A DNA stretch of 52,557 nt from Streptomyces humicola (lineage in GTDB: Bacteria; Actinomycetota; Actinomycetes; Streptomycetales; Streptomycetaceae), in the NCBI RefSeq assembly GCF_024436035.1, contig NZ_JANFNG010000040.1, forward strand, positions 1-52,557. The letters run 5' to 3'. The notes below the pieces were generated by a model, which was given only the letters and a program-made list of their open reading frames with translations, did no database searches and was not told where the DNA came from. Made by a program: the position numbers and the translations under genes. This document shows positions 1 through 7,294 of the stretch, in pieces. Position 1 is the stretch's first letter. The number at the start of each line of letters is the position of its first letter.

Positions 1-54
1 GAGTACAACGGCCGCGACGACAACGGGCAGGAGTACAACGGCCGCGACGACAAC
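1..54 (+). repeat. 30-bp direct repeat, about 1.8 copies, in coding frame
   Basis: Bases 1-24 recur exactly as 31-54, a period of 30 bases (10 codons). The repeat is in frame with the gene ending at 72 and gives a repeated acidic, polar decapeptide. More copies may lie left of the window. Confidence 0.85.
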
Positions 55-72
55 GCCGGGGCCATCCGCTGA
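1..72 (+). CDS. C-terminal end of an unidentified protein, perhaps the integrase of an integrated element
   Basis: An open frame enters from the left edge and stops at TGA 70-72. The visible 23 residues contain a repeated decapeptide, EYNGRDDNGQ then EYNGRDDNAG, and end in AIR. The stop lies about 10 bases before a 3' tRNA-Tyr half that looks like an attachment site. In actinobacterial integrative elements such as SLP1 and pSAM2 the integrase gene usually ends next to the attachment site, so an integrase tail is the likeliest identity. No catalytic region is visible, so this rests on position only. Confidence 0.4.
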   Translation, partial: EYNGRDDNGQEYNGRDDNAGAIR

Positions 73-76
73 TGCG

Positions 77-131
77 CAAGCTGTAAATCTGTCGGCTTAT
101 GCCTACGCAGGTTCGAACCCTGCCGCCACAC
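77..131 (+). other. 3' half of tRNA-Tyr(GUA): probable attR of an integrated element
   Basis: The anticodon loop CTGTAAA is at 81-87 with anticodon GTA at 83-85. A variable arm with a short GGC/GCC stem (94-103) follows, typical of class II tRNA-Tyr. The T arm is complete: stem GCAGG 107-111, loop TTCGAAC 112-118, stem CCTGC 119-123, then an acceptor 3' strand. No 5' half (acceptor, D arm, 5' anticodon stem) precedes it; that space is taken by a protein gene. A 3' tRNA half next to a gene end is the expected product of integration into a tRNA gene, and SLP1 is known to use tRNA-Tyr. The reconstituted tRNA should lie at the far left end of the element. Confidence 0.7.
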
Positions 132-140
132 GGAAGAAAC

Positions 141-171
141 GGTCCCTGACCAGCGAGAACGGTCAGGGGCC
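141..171 (+). terminator. Hairpin terminator after the tRNA half
   Basis: The arms GGTCCCTGACC (141-151) and GGTCAGGGGCC (161-171) pair over 11 bp with one G-T wobble and enclose a 9-nt loop. It lies ten bases past the tRNA sequence and is probably the native tRNA terminator, which would make the DNA to its right host chromosome. There is no strong T tract, which is normal for streptomycetes. Confidence 0.75.
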
Positions 172-228
172 GATCTCATTCCCGGCGCGTTCGAGTGACC
201 GTGATTTCCTGCTGTTCCCCGCCCGACC

Positions 229-249
229 TGGCACGCGCGTGGCACGCGC
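229..249. repeat. Pair of 10-bp direct repeats TGGCACGCGC
   Basis: TGGCACGCGC occurs at 229-238 and again at 240-249. Short direct repeats close to an attachment site can be arm-type integrase or excisionase binding sites. Here they lie on the chromosomal side of the putative attR, so that role is only a guess. Confidence 0.4.
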
Positions 250-279
250 TGAGCGTCTCGATGCGCGCGTCCAGGCAGA

Positions 280-507
280 TCAGGCCGCCGGTGCAGTCGC
301 GCGCTTGGCTCGGACATCTTGGGCTGTAAGTGCCTCGCCGCCAACCGCCCACTCGCCACTGGGGGTCTCGGTGATCACGACGTGCGTGAACGGTCGCAGC
401 GCTTCGCCTTCAATGGCGATCACTGCCTCAGAGACGTTCTCGACCAGCCGTCGCTTCTCCTCGGGTGTGAACGCTCCGGCGATCACCTTGATGTCGATGA
501 ACGGCAT
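280..507 (-). CDS. 4-oxalocrotonate tautomerase family protein
   Basis: The 75-residue protein begins MPFIDIKVIAGAFTPEEKRR. Proline 2 becomes residue 1 after methionine removal and is the catalytic base of the tautomerase superfamily; the following beta strand and the EEKRRLVENV helix fit the 4-OT fold. The start at 507 is chosen over an upstream one because it places the catalytic proline correctly and has a very strong ribosome binding site, GGAGGAGGAGGTT, just upstream. The GEW motif near residue 54 resembles the active-site rim of this family. The substrate is unknown. It is downstream of glnA2 on the same strand but separated by about 200 bases, so it may have its own promoter. Confidence 0.85.
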   Translation of the reverse strand: MPFIDIKVIAGAFTPEEKRRLVENVSEAVIAIEGEALRPFTHVVITETPSGEWAVGGEALTAQDVRAKRATAPAA

Positions 508-714
508 AACCTCCTCCTCCCTGCTGTGGTCGGGGGTTATCACCCCTCACCCTCATTCGTCCAAGAGGGCGCAGATAGGGCCGTGCGGCCTCTGATGGGT
601 GTGCCGCTCTTCGTGTAACCAGCGGTGCCCCAAGCCCAACCGGCCTATGCCACCGAGACCATTTGAACCGCTGGCCCGGATACGTCTTGGGCGCCGAAAG
701 GCCCTGACCTGCGC

Positions 715-2076
715 CTACAGCACCGGCAGGTTCTTCTTCAGCTCGAACGGGGTGACCTCGGAGCGGTACTCCTCCCACTCCTGCTTCTTGTTGCGCAGGA
801 AGAAGTCGAAGACGTGCTCCCCCAGCGTCTCGGCGACGAGTTCGCTGCGTTCCATCAGCGAGATCGCCTCGCCGAGATTCTGCGGCAGCGGTTCGATGCC
901 GAGGGCTCGGCGTTCGCGGTCGGTGAGCGCCCACACGTCGTCGTCGGCGCCGGCCGGGAGTTCGTAGCCCTCCTCGACGCCCTTGAGGCCGGCGGCGAGC
1001 AGGACCGCGTAGGCCAGGTACGGGTTGGCACCGGAGTCGAGGGAGCGGACCTCGACGCGGGTCGAGACCGTCTTGCCCGGCTTGTACATCGGGACGCGGA
1101 TGAGCGCGGAGCGGTTGTTGTGGCCCCAGCAGATGTACGAGGGGGCCTCGCCGCCAGCGCCCGCGGTGCGCTGGGAGCCGCCCCAGATGCGCTTGTAGGA
1201 GTTGACCCACTGGTTGGTGACCGCGGAGATCTCGCCGGCGTGGTTGAGCAGCCCGGCGATGAAGGAGCGGCCGACCTTGGACAGCTGGTACTCGGCGCCC
1301 GACTCGTGGAAGGCGTTGCGGTCGCCCTCGAAGAGCGAGAGGTGGGTGTGCATGCCGGAGCCGGGGTGCTCGGAGAACGGCTTGGGCATGAAGGTGGCCT
1401 GCACACCCTGCTCCAGCGCGACCTGCTTCATCACGAGCCGGAAGGTCATGATGTTGTCGGCCGTGGAGAGGGCGTCGGCGTACCGCAGGTCGATCTCCTG
1501 CTGGCCCGGGGCGCCCTCGTGGTGCGAGAACTCGACCGAGATCCCCATGGACTCCAGCATCGTGATCGCCTGGCGGCGGAAGTCCTGGCCGACGTGTTGC
1601 GGGGTGTGGTCGAAGTAGCCGGAGGAGTCGGCGGGGGTGGGTCGGGTGCCGTCCACCGGCTTGTCCTTGAGCAGGAAGAACTCGATCTCGGGGTGGGTGT
1701 AGAAGGTGAAGCCGAGGTCGGAGGTCTTGGACAGGGTGCGCTTGAGGACGTAGCGCGGGTCCGCGTACGACGGGGAGCCGTCGGGCATGAGGATGTCGCA
1801 GAACATGCGGGCCGTGCCGGGAGACTCGGCACGCCACGGCAGGATCTGGAAGGTGCTGGGGTCGGGCTTGGCCAGCATGTCGGACTCGTAGACGCGCGCG
1901 AACCCCTCGATCGCCGAGCCGTCGAATCCGATGCCCTCGTCGAATGCCTGCTCCAGTTCGGCAGGGGCCACCGCGACGGACTTCAGGAAGCCGAGCACGT
2001 CGGTGAACCACAGCCGCACAAAACGGATGTCGCGCTCCTCGAGAGTGCGGAGCACGAACTCCTGCTGCTTATCCAT
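715..2076 (-). CDS. glnA2: Glutamine synthetase-like gamma-glutamylpolyamine synthetase GlnA2
   Basis: This 453-residue type I glutamine synthetase-fold protein starts MDKQQEFVLRTLEERDIRFV. It has the N-terminal beta-grasp signature FDGSAIEG (about 51-58), metal-binding HPEIEFF and HHEGAPGQQE segments, and the ATP loop KPFSEHPGSGMH (about 232-243). The site where GSI-beta enzymes carry the adenylylated tyrosine reads LPQNLGEA, so that control appears absent. It matches what I remember of Streptomyces coelicolor GlnA2 (SCO2241) almost throughout; GlnA2 has been reported as a gamma-glutamylpolyamine synthetase rather than a true glutamine synthetase. The ribosome binding site AAGGAT/AGGGG precedes the ATG. 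A possible GlnR-type site lies about 90 bases upstream. Proximity to nadE agrees with the S. coelicolor gene order. Confidence 0.93.
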   Translation of the reverse strand: MDKQQEFVLRTLEERDIRFVRLWFTDVLGFLKSVAVAPAELEQAFDEGIGFDGSAIEGFARVYESDMLAKPDPSTFQILPWRAESPGTARMFCDILMPDGSPSYADPRYVLKRTLSKTSDLGFTFYTHPEIEFFLLKDKPVDGTRPTPADSSGYFDHTPQHVGQDFRRQAITMLESMGISVEFSHHEGAPGQQEIDLRYADALSTADNIMTFRLVMKQVALEQGVQATFMPKPFSEHPGSGMHTHLSLFEGDRNAFHESGAEYQLSKVGRSFIAGLLNHAGEISAVTNQWVNSYKRIWGGSQRTAGAGGEAPSYICWGHNNRSALIRVPMYKPGKTVSTRVEVRSLDSGANPYLAYAVLLAAGLKGVEEGYELPAGADDDVWALTDRERRALGIEPLPQNLGEAISLMERSELVAETLGEHVFDFFLRNKKQEWEEYRSEVTPFELKKNLPVL

Positions 2077-2165
2077 GATCCCCTATCCTTGCAGGTCGGA
2101 CGGCTGGTCACCCGGTATGGGCCGGTGTGGGGCAAGAGGACGGCACCTCAGTATCACTCCGCCTG

Positions 2166-2181
2166 GTTTCCGACGCGTTTC
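2166..2181 (-). promoter_or_regulatory. Candidate GlnR-type box upstream of glnA2
   Basis: Read on the minus strand the site is GAAAC-GCGTCG-GAAAC: two half-sites separated by six bases. The published GlnR pattern is roughly gTnAC-n6-GaAAC, so the downstream half matches well and the upstream half partly. It ends about 90 bases before the glnA2 start, a plausible place for control by nitrogen. This is motif matching by eye only. Confidence 0.35.
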
Positions 2182-2280
2182 GCTTCGTCTTGCGATCGTC
2201 TTCCGCGTCGTCGCCCGTGGCGTACCGCCATTGTGGGACACGCCGCCCGACTTCATCGACCCACCCTCCCGCCTCGGATG

Positions 2281-3129
2281 TCACCTGGACGCGGCCGGAA
2301 CCGTGGCGAGGATCGCGGAGGCGAGGTCGCCGGGGCTGTCGGTCATCACCATGTGTCCGGCCGGGGCGGCGACGCGGAAGGCGGCGCCGAGGGTGTCCGC
2401 GAGTGCACGCTGGCGCTCCAGCGAGCGGCGGGACCGAGCCGAGCCGCTCGCGTCGTATGCGGCGAGGACGGTGACCGGGACGGGCGGCAGCGGGGCGCGG
2501 GAGCGCAGGGCGCAGAGCTCGGCGGCGACGTCGCCGTGGCGGACGTTCTCCTGCAGTGCGGCGCGCAGCCCTCGGCCGGTGCGGTAGCAGCGGCGTACGA
2601 GGGCGGGCGGGGCGGGGTCTCGGGCGGAGAGCGACGAAGCCCGCCACACCAGGCGGCGGGCGGCAGGACCGAGCAGGTACGGGACGGCGGAGGCGGTGAG
2701 CACGTCGGCAAGTGCCTGCGCGGCGGCGATGCGCAGGCACGGGGCGGGGGGCGGCTTCCGGCGGATCGCGTCGCTGCCGTCGACGAGGACGACGCCTGTG
2801 GTACGCCCGGGATGGAGGCGGGCGAAGGCCTCGGCGTGGAAGGCGGCGAGGGAGTGGCCGACGACGGTGCAGGGGCCGGTCAGCGCGAGCGCGTCGAGGA
2901 CGCTCCGGATGCGGTGTGCCTCGGCGAGGAGGGTCGGGGGTGTGGTGGCGGGCGCGCTGAGTCGGAGGCCGGGGCGGTCGAAACGGACGACGGTGCGGTA
3001 CGGCGTGAGGAGCGGCACGACGGGGTCCCAGTCGAACCAGCACATGCCGAGGCCGGCGCTGAGCACGCACACCGGGCCGCTGCCCTCGCGGACGACGTGC
3101 AGCGGGATGCCGTCGATGCGCAGGATCAC
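2281..3129 (-). CDS. Alpha/beta hydrolase
   Basis: The 282-residue protein starts at GTG 3129 (VILRIDGIPLHVVREGSGP). The GTGA overlap with the stop of the upstream membrane-protein gene suggests translational coupling and decides the start; the longer frame extending further upstream is an arginine-rich shadow of that gene. Features of the fold include the DRPG segment after strand 4, the nucleophile elbow GHSLAAF (serine about residue 100), an acidic-residue region, and a C-terminal PAGHM with the probable catalytic histidine. It lacks a signal peptide and is probably cytoplasmic. Its substrate cannot be deduced; esterases, haloperoxidase-like enzymes and C-C hydrolases share these features. 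Confidence 0.82.
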   Translation of the reverse strand: MILRIDGIPLHVVREGSGPVCVLSAGLGMCWFDWDPVVPLLTPYRTVVRFDRPGLRLSAPATTPPTLLAEAHRIRSVLDALALTGPCTVVGHSLAAFHAEAFARLHPGRTTGVVLVDGSDAIRRKPPPAPCLRIAAAQALADVLTASAVPYLLGPAARRLVWRASSLSARDPAPPALVRRCYRTGRGLRAALQENVRHGDVAAELCALRSRAPLPPVPVTVLAAYDASGSARSRRSLERQRALADTLGAAFRVAAPAGHMVMTDSPGDLASAILATVPAASR

Positions 3130-3959
3130 GGCGGGGTCCCCTCCCGGCCGCCGGCTCGCCCCGCGTGGACGAGCGACGCGCCGAGAACGGCGAGCCAGAC
3201 GGCGATGAGCGCGACCTGGGCACGCTGTCCCGCTCCGAGGGCCCATCTGACGCGCCAGGCCTCGAATGCGGCGACGGCGGCCAGCGTCCATACGGTGGCG
3301 CCGAGCTCGGCGGCGACGAGGTAGGGGCCGACGCGGCCGAGCCACGGCCGGCAGCGGTCCCGGCGGGCGGCGACCGTGAGCGTCACCAGGCCCACGAGCG
3401 CGCAGAGCACGGCGAGGGAGCTGACGACGCCGTGCGCGGTGTGCGTGGCCGGGACCAGACCGGCGGTCTCGCGTGCCTCGCAGGCCCGGTCGCTGGTCGG
3501 GGCACAGCTGAGCGGCAGCCGGGAGTCGACGACGGTGGCGACGCCGAAGAGCGCGAGCGACGCCCAGCCGGTCACCATCACGAGCCTCGTCAGGGGCGGG
3601 GCCAGGGGCCGGGCCAGAGCCCGTCGTACGGCGGGCGGCCGGACGAACGGCCGGGCGAACGGCCGGGCGAACGGCCGGGCGAGCGGCCGCGCCAGGACGA
3701 TCGCGCAGCCGCCGAGCACGGCGAGCCCGGCCACCAGGTCCGTCGCGCGGAAGATCCCGCCGAGCGGGCGGTCCTGCGCGGCCAGTTCACTGACGTACGC
3801 GTGCACCGGGTCCTGCCGCGTGACCAGGACGGCTTCGAGCACCCACGCGGTGTATGCGACGGCGCCGAGCAGCAGCAGGCTGCCGGTCAGCCGGAATTCC
3901 CAGCGGCGCGGGCGCTTGCGGGGGCGCGCAATGTTGCGGCGGTGGGTGGAGAGCGCCAT
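3126..3959 (-). CDS. DUF998-like integral membrane protein
   Basis: The 277-residue protein has six or so hydrophobic segments. The sequence VHAYVSELAAQDRP followed by LGGIFRATDLVAG is typical of DUF998 membrane proteins, as is the loop with cysteines (LSCAPTSDRACEA) and HTAHGVVSS. Function is unknown. Between TM2 and TM3 a cytoplasmic loop carries four ARPF/ARPL-like repeats encoded by a 12-bp tandem repeat. It is the first gene of a two-gene operon with the overlapping alpha/beta hydrolase. Confidence 0.75.
   Translation of the reverse strand: MALSTHRRNIARPRKRPRRWEFRLTGSLLLLGAVAYTAWVLEAVLVTRQDPVHAYVSELAAQDRPLGGIFRATDLVAGLAVLGGCAIVLARPLARPFARPFARPFVRPPAVRRALARPLAPPLTRLVMVTGWASLALFGVATVVDSRLPLSCAPTSDRACEARETAGLVPATHTAHGVVSSLAVLCALVGLVTLTVAARRDRCRPWLGRVGPYLVAAELGATVWTLAAVAAFEAWRVRWALGAGQRAQVALIAVWLAVLGASLVHAGRAGGREGTPP
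3637..3684 (-). repeat. 12-bp tandem repeat, four copies, inside the DUF998-like gene
   Basis: The unit GGCCGGGCGAAC occurs four times in a row with one mismatch in the first and last copies. Because 12 is a multiple of three it extends the protein with repeated Arg-Pro-Phe-Ala without a frameshift, and is likely to vary in copy number between strains. Confidence 0.85.
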
Positions 3960-4068
3960 AGCGCATGATCGCCCGGTGCCGGGGTCCCTTGCACGCCCGG
4001 CGCGGGTCGGGCGAGTCTGTGAGCCCCCGCCCGGCCCATTGCGTCGGTTGGACGATTACGCTGGGCGC

Positions 4069-5823
4069 GTGCCTCAACTTCGTCTCGCCCTCAATCAGAT
4101 CGACGTGTGCGTCGGGGACCTCGCCGGGAACTCCGACCGGATCGTGCGCTGGACCCGGCACTCCGCCGATCAGGGTGCGCATCTGGTCGCGTTCCCCGAA
4201 ATGGCGCTCACGGGGTATCCGGTCGAGGATCTTGCGCTGCGTCCGTCCTTCGTCGAGGCGTCGCGGGCCTCGCTCGCCGCGCTCGCGGGGCGCCTGGCCG
4301 ACGAGGGCCTGGGCGAGGTGCCGGTCGTCGTCGGGTATCTCGACCGCAGCGAGCGGGCGCAGCCCCGCTACGGGCAGCCCGCGGGCGCGCCGCAGAACGC
4401 CTCGGCCGTGCTGCACCGCGGGGAGGTGGTGCTGTCGTTCGCCAAGCACCACCTGCCCAACTACGGCGTCTTCGACGAGTTCCGTTACTTCGTGCCCGGC
4501 GACACCCTGCCCGTCATCAGGGTGCACGGCATCGACGTCGCGCTCGCCATCTGCGAGGACCTGTGGCAGGACGGCGGCCGGGTGCCGGCCACGCGTACCG
4601 CGGGCGCCGGGCTGCTGCTGTCGATCAATGCGTCGCCGTACGAGGTGGCCAAGGACGACACCCGTCTGGAGCTGGTGCGCAAGCGCGCCCAGGAGGCGGG
4701 CTGCACCCTCGCCTACCTGGCGATGACCGGTGGCCAGGACGAGCTGGTCTTCGACGGCGACTCGATCGTCGTCTCGGAGGAGGGCGAGGTGATCACCCGC
4801 GCACCGCAGTTCGAGGAGGGGTGTGTGCTGGTCGACCTCGACCTGCCCGCCGCGGCGGACGAGGCGCCCTCGGGCACGGCGGATGACGGTCTGGAGATCG
4901 AGCACCGCACGATCTCGGCCGCGCCGCTGCCCGCGTACGAGGCGCCGGTGCACGGTGAGCAGGCGGCGCGGCTCGGGGATGACGAGGAGATCTACACCGC
5001 TCTCGTCGTGGGCCTGCGCGCATATCTCGTGAAGAACGGTTTCCGCACTGTGCTGCTCGGCCTGTCCGGCGGCATCGACTCGGCACTCGTCGCGGCGATC
5101 GCCTGCGACGCGATCGGCGCCGGCAACGTGTATGCGGTCTCGATGCCCTCGCGCTACTCCTCGGAGCACTCCAAGGGCGATGCGGCCGAGATGGCCCGGC
5201 GTACCGGGCTGAACTACCGGACCGTCCCGATCGGCCCGATGTTCGACGCGTACATGGGGTCGCTGCACCTCACGGGCCTCGCGGAGGAGAATCTGCAGGC
5301 CCGGCTGCGCGGCACCACCTTGATGGCGGTCTCCAACCAGGAGGGCCACCTGGTGCTGGCCACGGGCAACAAGTCCGAACTGGCCTGCGGTTATTCGACG
5401 TTGTACGGCGACGCGGTGGGCGGCTTCGCGCCGATCAAGGACGTGCTGAAGACCAAGGTCTGGGACCTGGCGCGGTGGCGCAACGACGCAGCCGTCGAGC
5501 GCGGCCAGGTCCCCCCGATCCCGGAGAACTCGATCATCAAGCCGCCCAGCGCCGAGCTGCGTCCCGGCCAGGTCGACACCGACTCGCTGCCCGACTACGA
5601 GCTGCTCGACCGCATCCTCGACCTGTACGTGGAGCAGGACCAGGGCCGGGAGGCGATCATCGCCGCCGGGTTCGACGCCGACACCGTGGTGCGGATCCTG
5701 CGTCTGGTGGACACCGCGGAGTACAAGCGCCGCCAGTACCCGCCGGGCACGAAGATCACCGCGAAGGGCTTCGGCAAGGACCGCCGCCTGCCGATCACCA
5801 ACCGCTGGCGCGAGGGCGGCTGA
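4069..5823 (+). CDS. nadE: Glutamine-dependent NAD+ synthetase
   Basis: The 584-residue enzyme amidates nicotinic acid adenine dinucleotide to NAD+ using glutamine. Start GTG 4069 gives MPQLRLALNQID, the usual start of the nitrilase-like domain. That domain (about 1-270) carries the Glu44 (FPEM), Lys126 (FAKHH) and Cys162 (ICEDLW) triad that makes ammonia from glutamine. The C-terminal synthetase domain has the pyrophosphate loop SGGIDS at about 333-338, followed by MPSRYSSEHS, and ends TNRWREGG. Length and the two-domain order are normal for the glutamine-dependent form. It is probably monocistronic, converging with the MFS gene downstream. Confidence 0.95.
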   Translation: MPQLRLALNQIDVCVGDLAGNSDRIVRWTRHSADQGAHLVAFPEMALTGYPVEDLALRPSFVEASRASLAALAGRLADEGLGEVPVVVGYLDRSERAQPRYGQPAGAPQNASAVLHRGEVVLSFAKHHLPNYGVFDEFRYFVPGDTLPVIRVHGIDVALAICEDLWQDGGRVPATRTAGAGLLLSINASPYEVAKDDTRLELVRKRAQEAGCTLAYLAMTGGQDELVFDGDSIVVSEEGEVITRAPQFEEGCVLVDLDLPAAADEAPSGTADDGLEIEHRTISAAPLPAYEAPVHGEQAARLGDDEEIYTALVVGLRAYLVKNGFRTVLLGLSGGIDSALVAAIACDAIGAGNVYAVSMPSRYSSEHSKGDAAEMARRTGLNYRTVPIGPMFDAYMGSLHLTGLAEENLQARLRGTTLMAVSNQEGHLVLATGNKSELACGYSTLYGDAVGGFAPIKDVLKTKVWDLARWRNDAAVERGQVPPIPENSIIKPPSAELRPGQVDTDSLPDYELLDRILDLYVEQDQGREAIIAAGFDADTVVRILRLVDTAEYKRRQYPPGTKITAKGFGKDRRLPITNRWREGG

Positions 5824-5865
5824 CGGTTGCCTGCCTGACGGCGTCCCGGCCGTCGGGCCGCGTCC

Positions 5866-7128
5866 TCAGACGCGGTCGGCGGCCGTCTCGACGTGGGATG
5901 CTCCCCCTGCCTTCGGCGTGAGGTGCCCTCCCCCTGCCTTCGGCGGGAGGTGCCCCCTGCCGGCGACGACGCGGGAGCCGGCAGGGGCCGCGCGGTCGAG
6001 CACGCCCGCGGTGACGGCGACGGCCAGGCCGGTGGCGGCGAGGAGGGCCGCCACGTAGCCCGGCGAGGTCCAGCCCCAGCCGAGGCTGATGGCGACACCG
6101 CCGATCCAGGCGCCGCCGGCGTTGGCGAGGTTGAACGCCGCCTGGTTCGCCGCCGAGGCGAGCGTCGGTGCGTGCCGGGCCTTGTCCATCACCGTGATCT
6201 GCAGGGGGGTGGTCGTGGCAAAGCCGACGAGGCCCAGGGCGACGACGGCGGCGAGGGCGGTCACCCTGTTCTGCACCGCGAGCGGGAAGAGCGCGAGGAC
6301 CAGTGCCAGCGCACCCAGGGCGCCGTAGAGAGTGGGCCGCAGCGCCCGGTCGGTGAGCGGGCCGGCGATGAGCGCACCGAGCGTCATGCCCACGCCGAAG
6401 AGCGCCAGCACGAGGGTCACCATCGACGGCGACAGGCCGGTCACGTCGGTCATCATCGAGGCGAGGTAGCTGTAGACGGCGAAGACGCCGGCGAAGCCGA
6501 AGACCGTCGTCAACAGTCCGAGCAGTACCTGCGGGTTGCGCAGTGCTCCGGCCTCGCGGCGCAGCCCGCCCTTGCGCTCAGCGGGCAGCTGCGGCACGAG
6601 CGCGGCGAGCGCCGCCACGGCGATCAGCCCGATGACGGTGACAACGCCGAACGTGGCGCGCCAGCCCACCTGCTGGCCGAGGAGGGTCGCGACGGGGACA
6701 CCGAGGACGTTGGCGAGGGTGAGCCCCAGGAACATCGTCGCCACGGCGCGGGCGCCGCGTCGTTCGTCCACCATGCGGGCCGCGACGACCGCGCCGACGC
6801 CGAAGAAGGCGCCGTGCGGCAGACCTGCGAGGAAGCGGGCGGCGAGCAGCGTGGAAAAGCCGGGAGCGAGCGCCGAGACGAGGTTGCCGACGGTGAAGAG
6901 CGCCATGAGGAGGAGCAGCACGCGCTTGCGGTCGAGCTTCGAGGTGAGCGCGGTGAGCAGCGGGGCTCCGACGACCACGCCGAGGGCGTAGGCGGAGACG
7001 AGATACCCGGCGGTGGGGACGGAGGTGTGCAGGTCGCCTGCGACGTTGGGCAGCAGGCCCATCATCACGAACTCGGTGGTGCCGATTCCGAAGGCGCTGA
7101 TCGCGAGGGCGAGCAAGGCCAGGGGCAT
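5866..7128 (-). CDS. MFS transporter, DHA1 arabinose-efflux/AraJ-like
   Basis: The 420-residue protein has twelve predicted membrane spans. The opening ISAFGIGTTEFVMMGLLPNVA is characteristic of the AraJ/YdhP-type DHA1 exporters, and the loop 2-3 motif LTSKLDRKRVLLL is the MFS signature. Such proteins are proton-driven exporters of sugars or drugs; the substrate here is unknown. The last 30 residues or so are not part of the fold: they are encoded by two 27-bp repeats and read PPKAGG...TPKAGG. A 10-bp palindrome lies about 55 bases upstream. Confidence 0.87.
   Translation of the reverse strand: MPLALLALAISAFGIGTTEFVMMGLLPNVAGDLHTSVPTAGYLVSAYALGVVVGAPLLTALTSKLDRKRVLLLLMALFTVGNLVSALAPGFSTLLAARFLAGLPHGAFFGVGAVVAARMVDERRGARAVATMFLGLTLANVLGVPVATLLGQQVGWRATFGVVTVIGLIAVAALAALVPQLPAERKGGLRREAGALRNPQVLLGLLTTVFGFAGVFAVYSYLASMMTDVTGLSPSMVTLVLALFGVGMTLGALIAGPLTDRALRPTLYGALGALALVLALFPLAVQNRVTALAAVVALGLVGFATTTPLQITVMDKARHAPTLASAANQAAFNLANAGGAWIGGVAISLGWGWTSPGYVAALLAATGLAVAVTAGVLDRAAPAGSRVVAGRGHLPPKAGGGHLTPKAGGASHVETAADRV
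5901..5954. repeat. Two tandem 27-bp repeats overlapping the 3' end of the MFS gene
   Basis: Unit 1 (5901-5927) and unit 2 (5928-5954) differ at one base. Each contains CTGCCTTCGGCG followed by a GGTGCC block and is partly self-complementary. Similar CTGCCTTCGGCGGGAGG-type sequences are, from memory, dispersed repeats in streptomycete genomes, often near gene ends. Nine codons per unit keep the frame open. Confidence 0.85.
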
Positions 7129-7184
7129 GGGGGTGCGGGACCTTCCGGATCGAGGTGGAGCAATGGACGGGAGGGTTTCGTTCA

Positions 7185-7194
7185 GTTCCGGAAC
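7185..7194. promoter_or_regulatory. Short palindrome GTTCCGGAAC upstream of the MFS gene
   Basis: A perfect 10-bp palindrome sits 57-66 bases before the MFS start, in a 166-bp gap between the exonuclease/phosphatase-like gene and the MFS gene. It could be an operator, but a 10-bp palindrome is not rare by chance in GC-rich DNA. The rest of the gap shows no other clear feature. Confidence 0.25.
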
Positions 7195-7294
7195 AAAGTA
7201 TGGGCCATGGATGATTCCCCTGCGTGAATCGGACGGGTCCGCGATGTACCGGTTCTGCTACAGACGGGTGCAGCGGGAGCGCGGGACTACGCAG

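Noticed and set aside
45-131. A complete tRNA gene at the left edge
   Set aside because: The bases before the anticodon loop belong to a protein-coding repeat and cannot form an acceptor, D arm or 5' anticodon stem. Only the 3' half is present.
428-2011. A long arginine-rich minus-strand frame over glnA2
   Set aside because: It is a third-frame shadow of the glutamine synthetase-like gene in GC-rich DNA; composition is Arg/Pro/Gly-rich and no domain appears.
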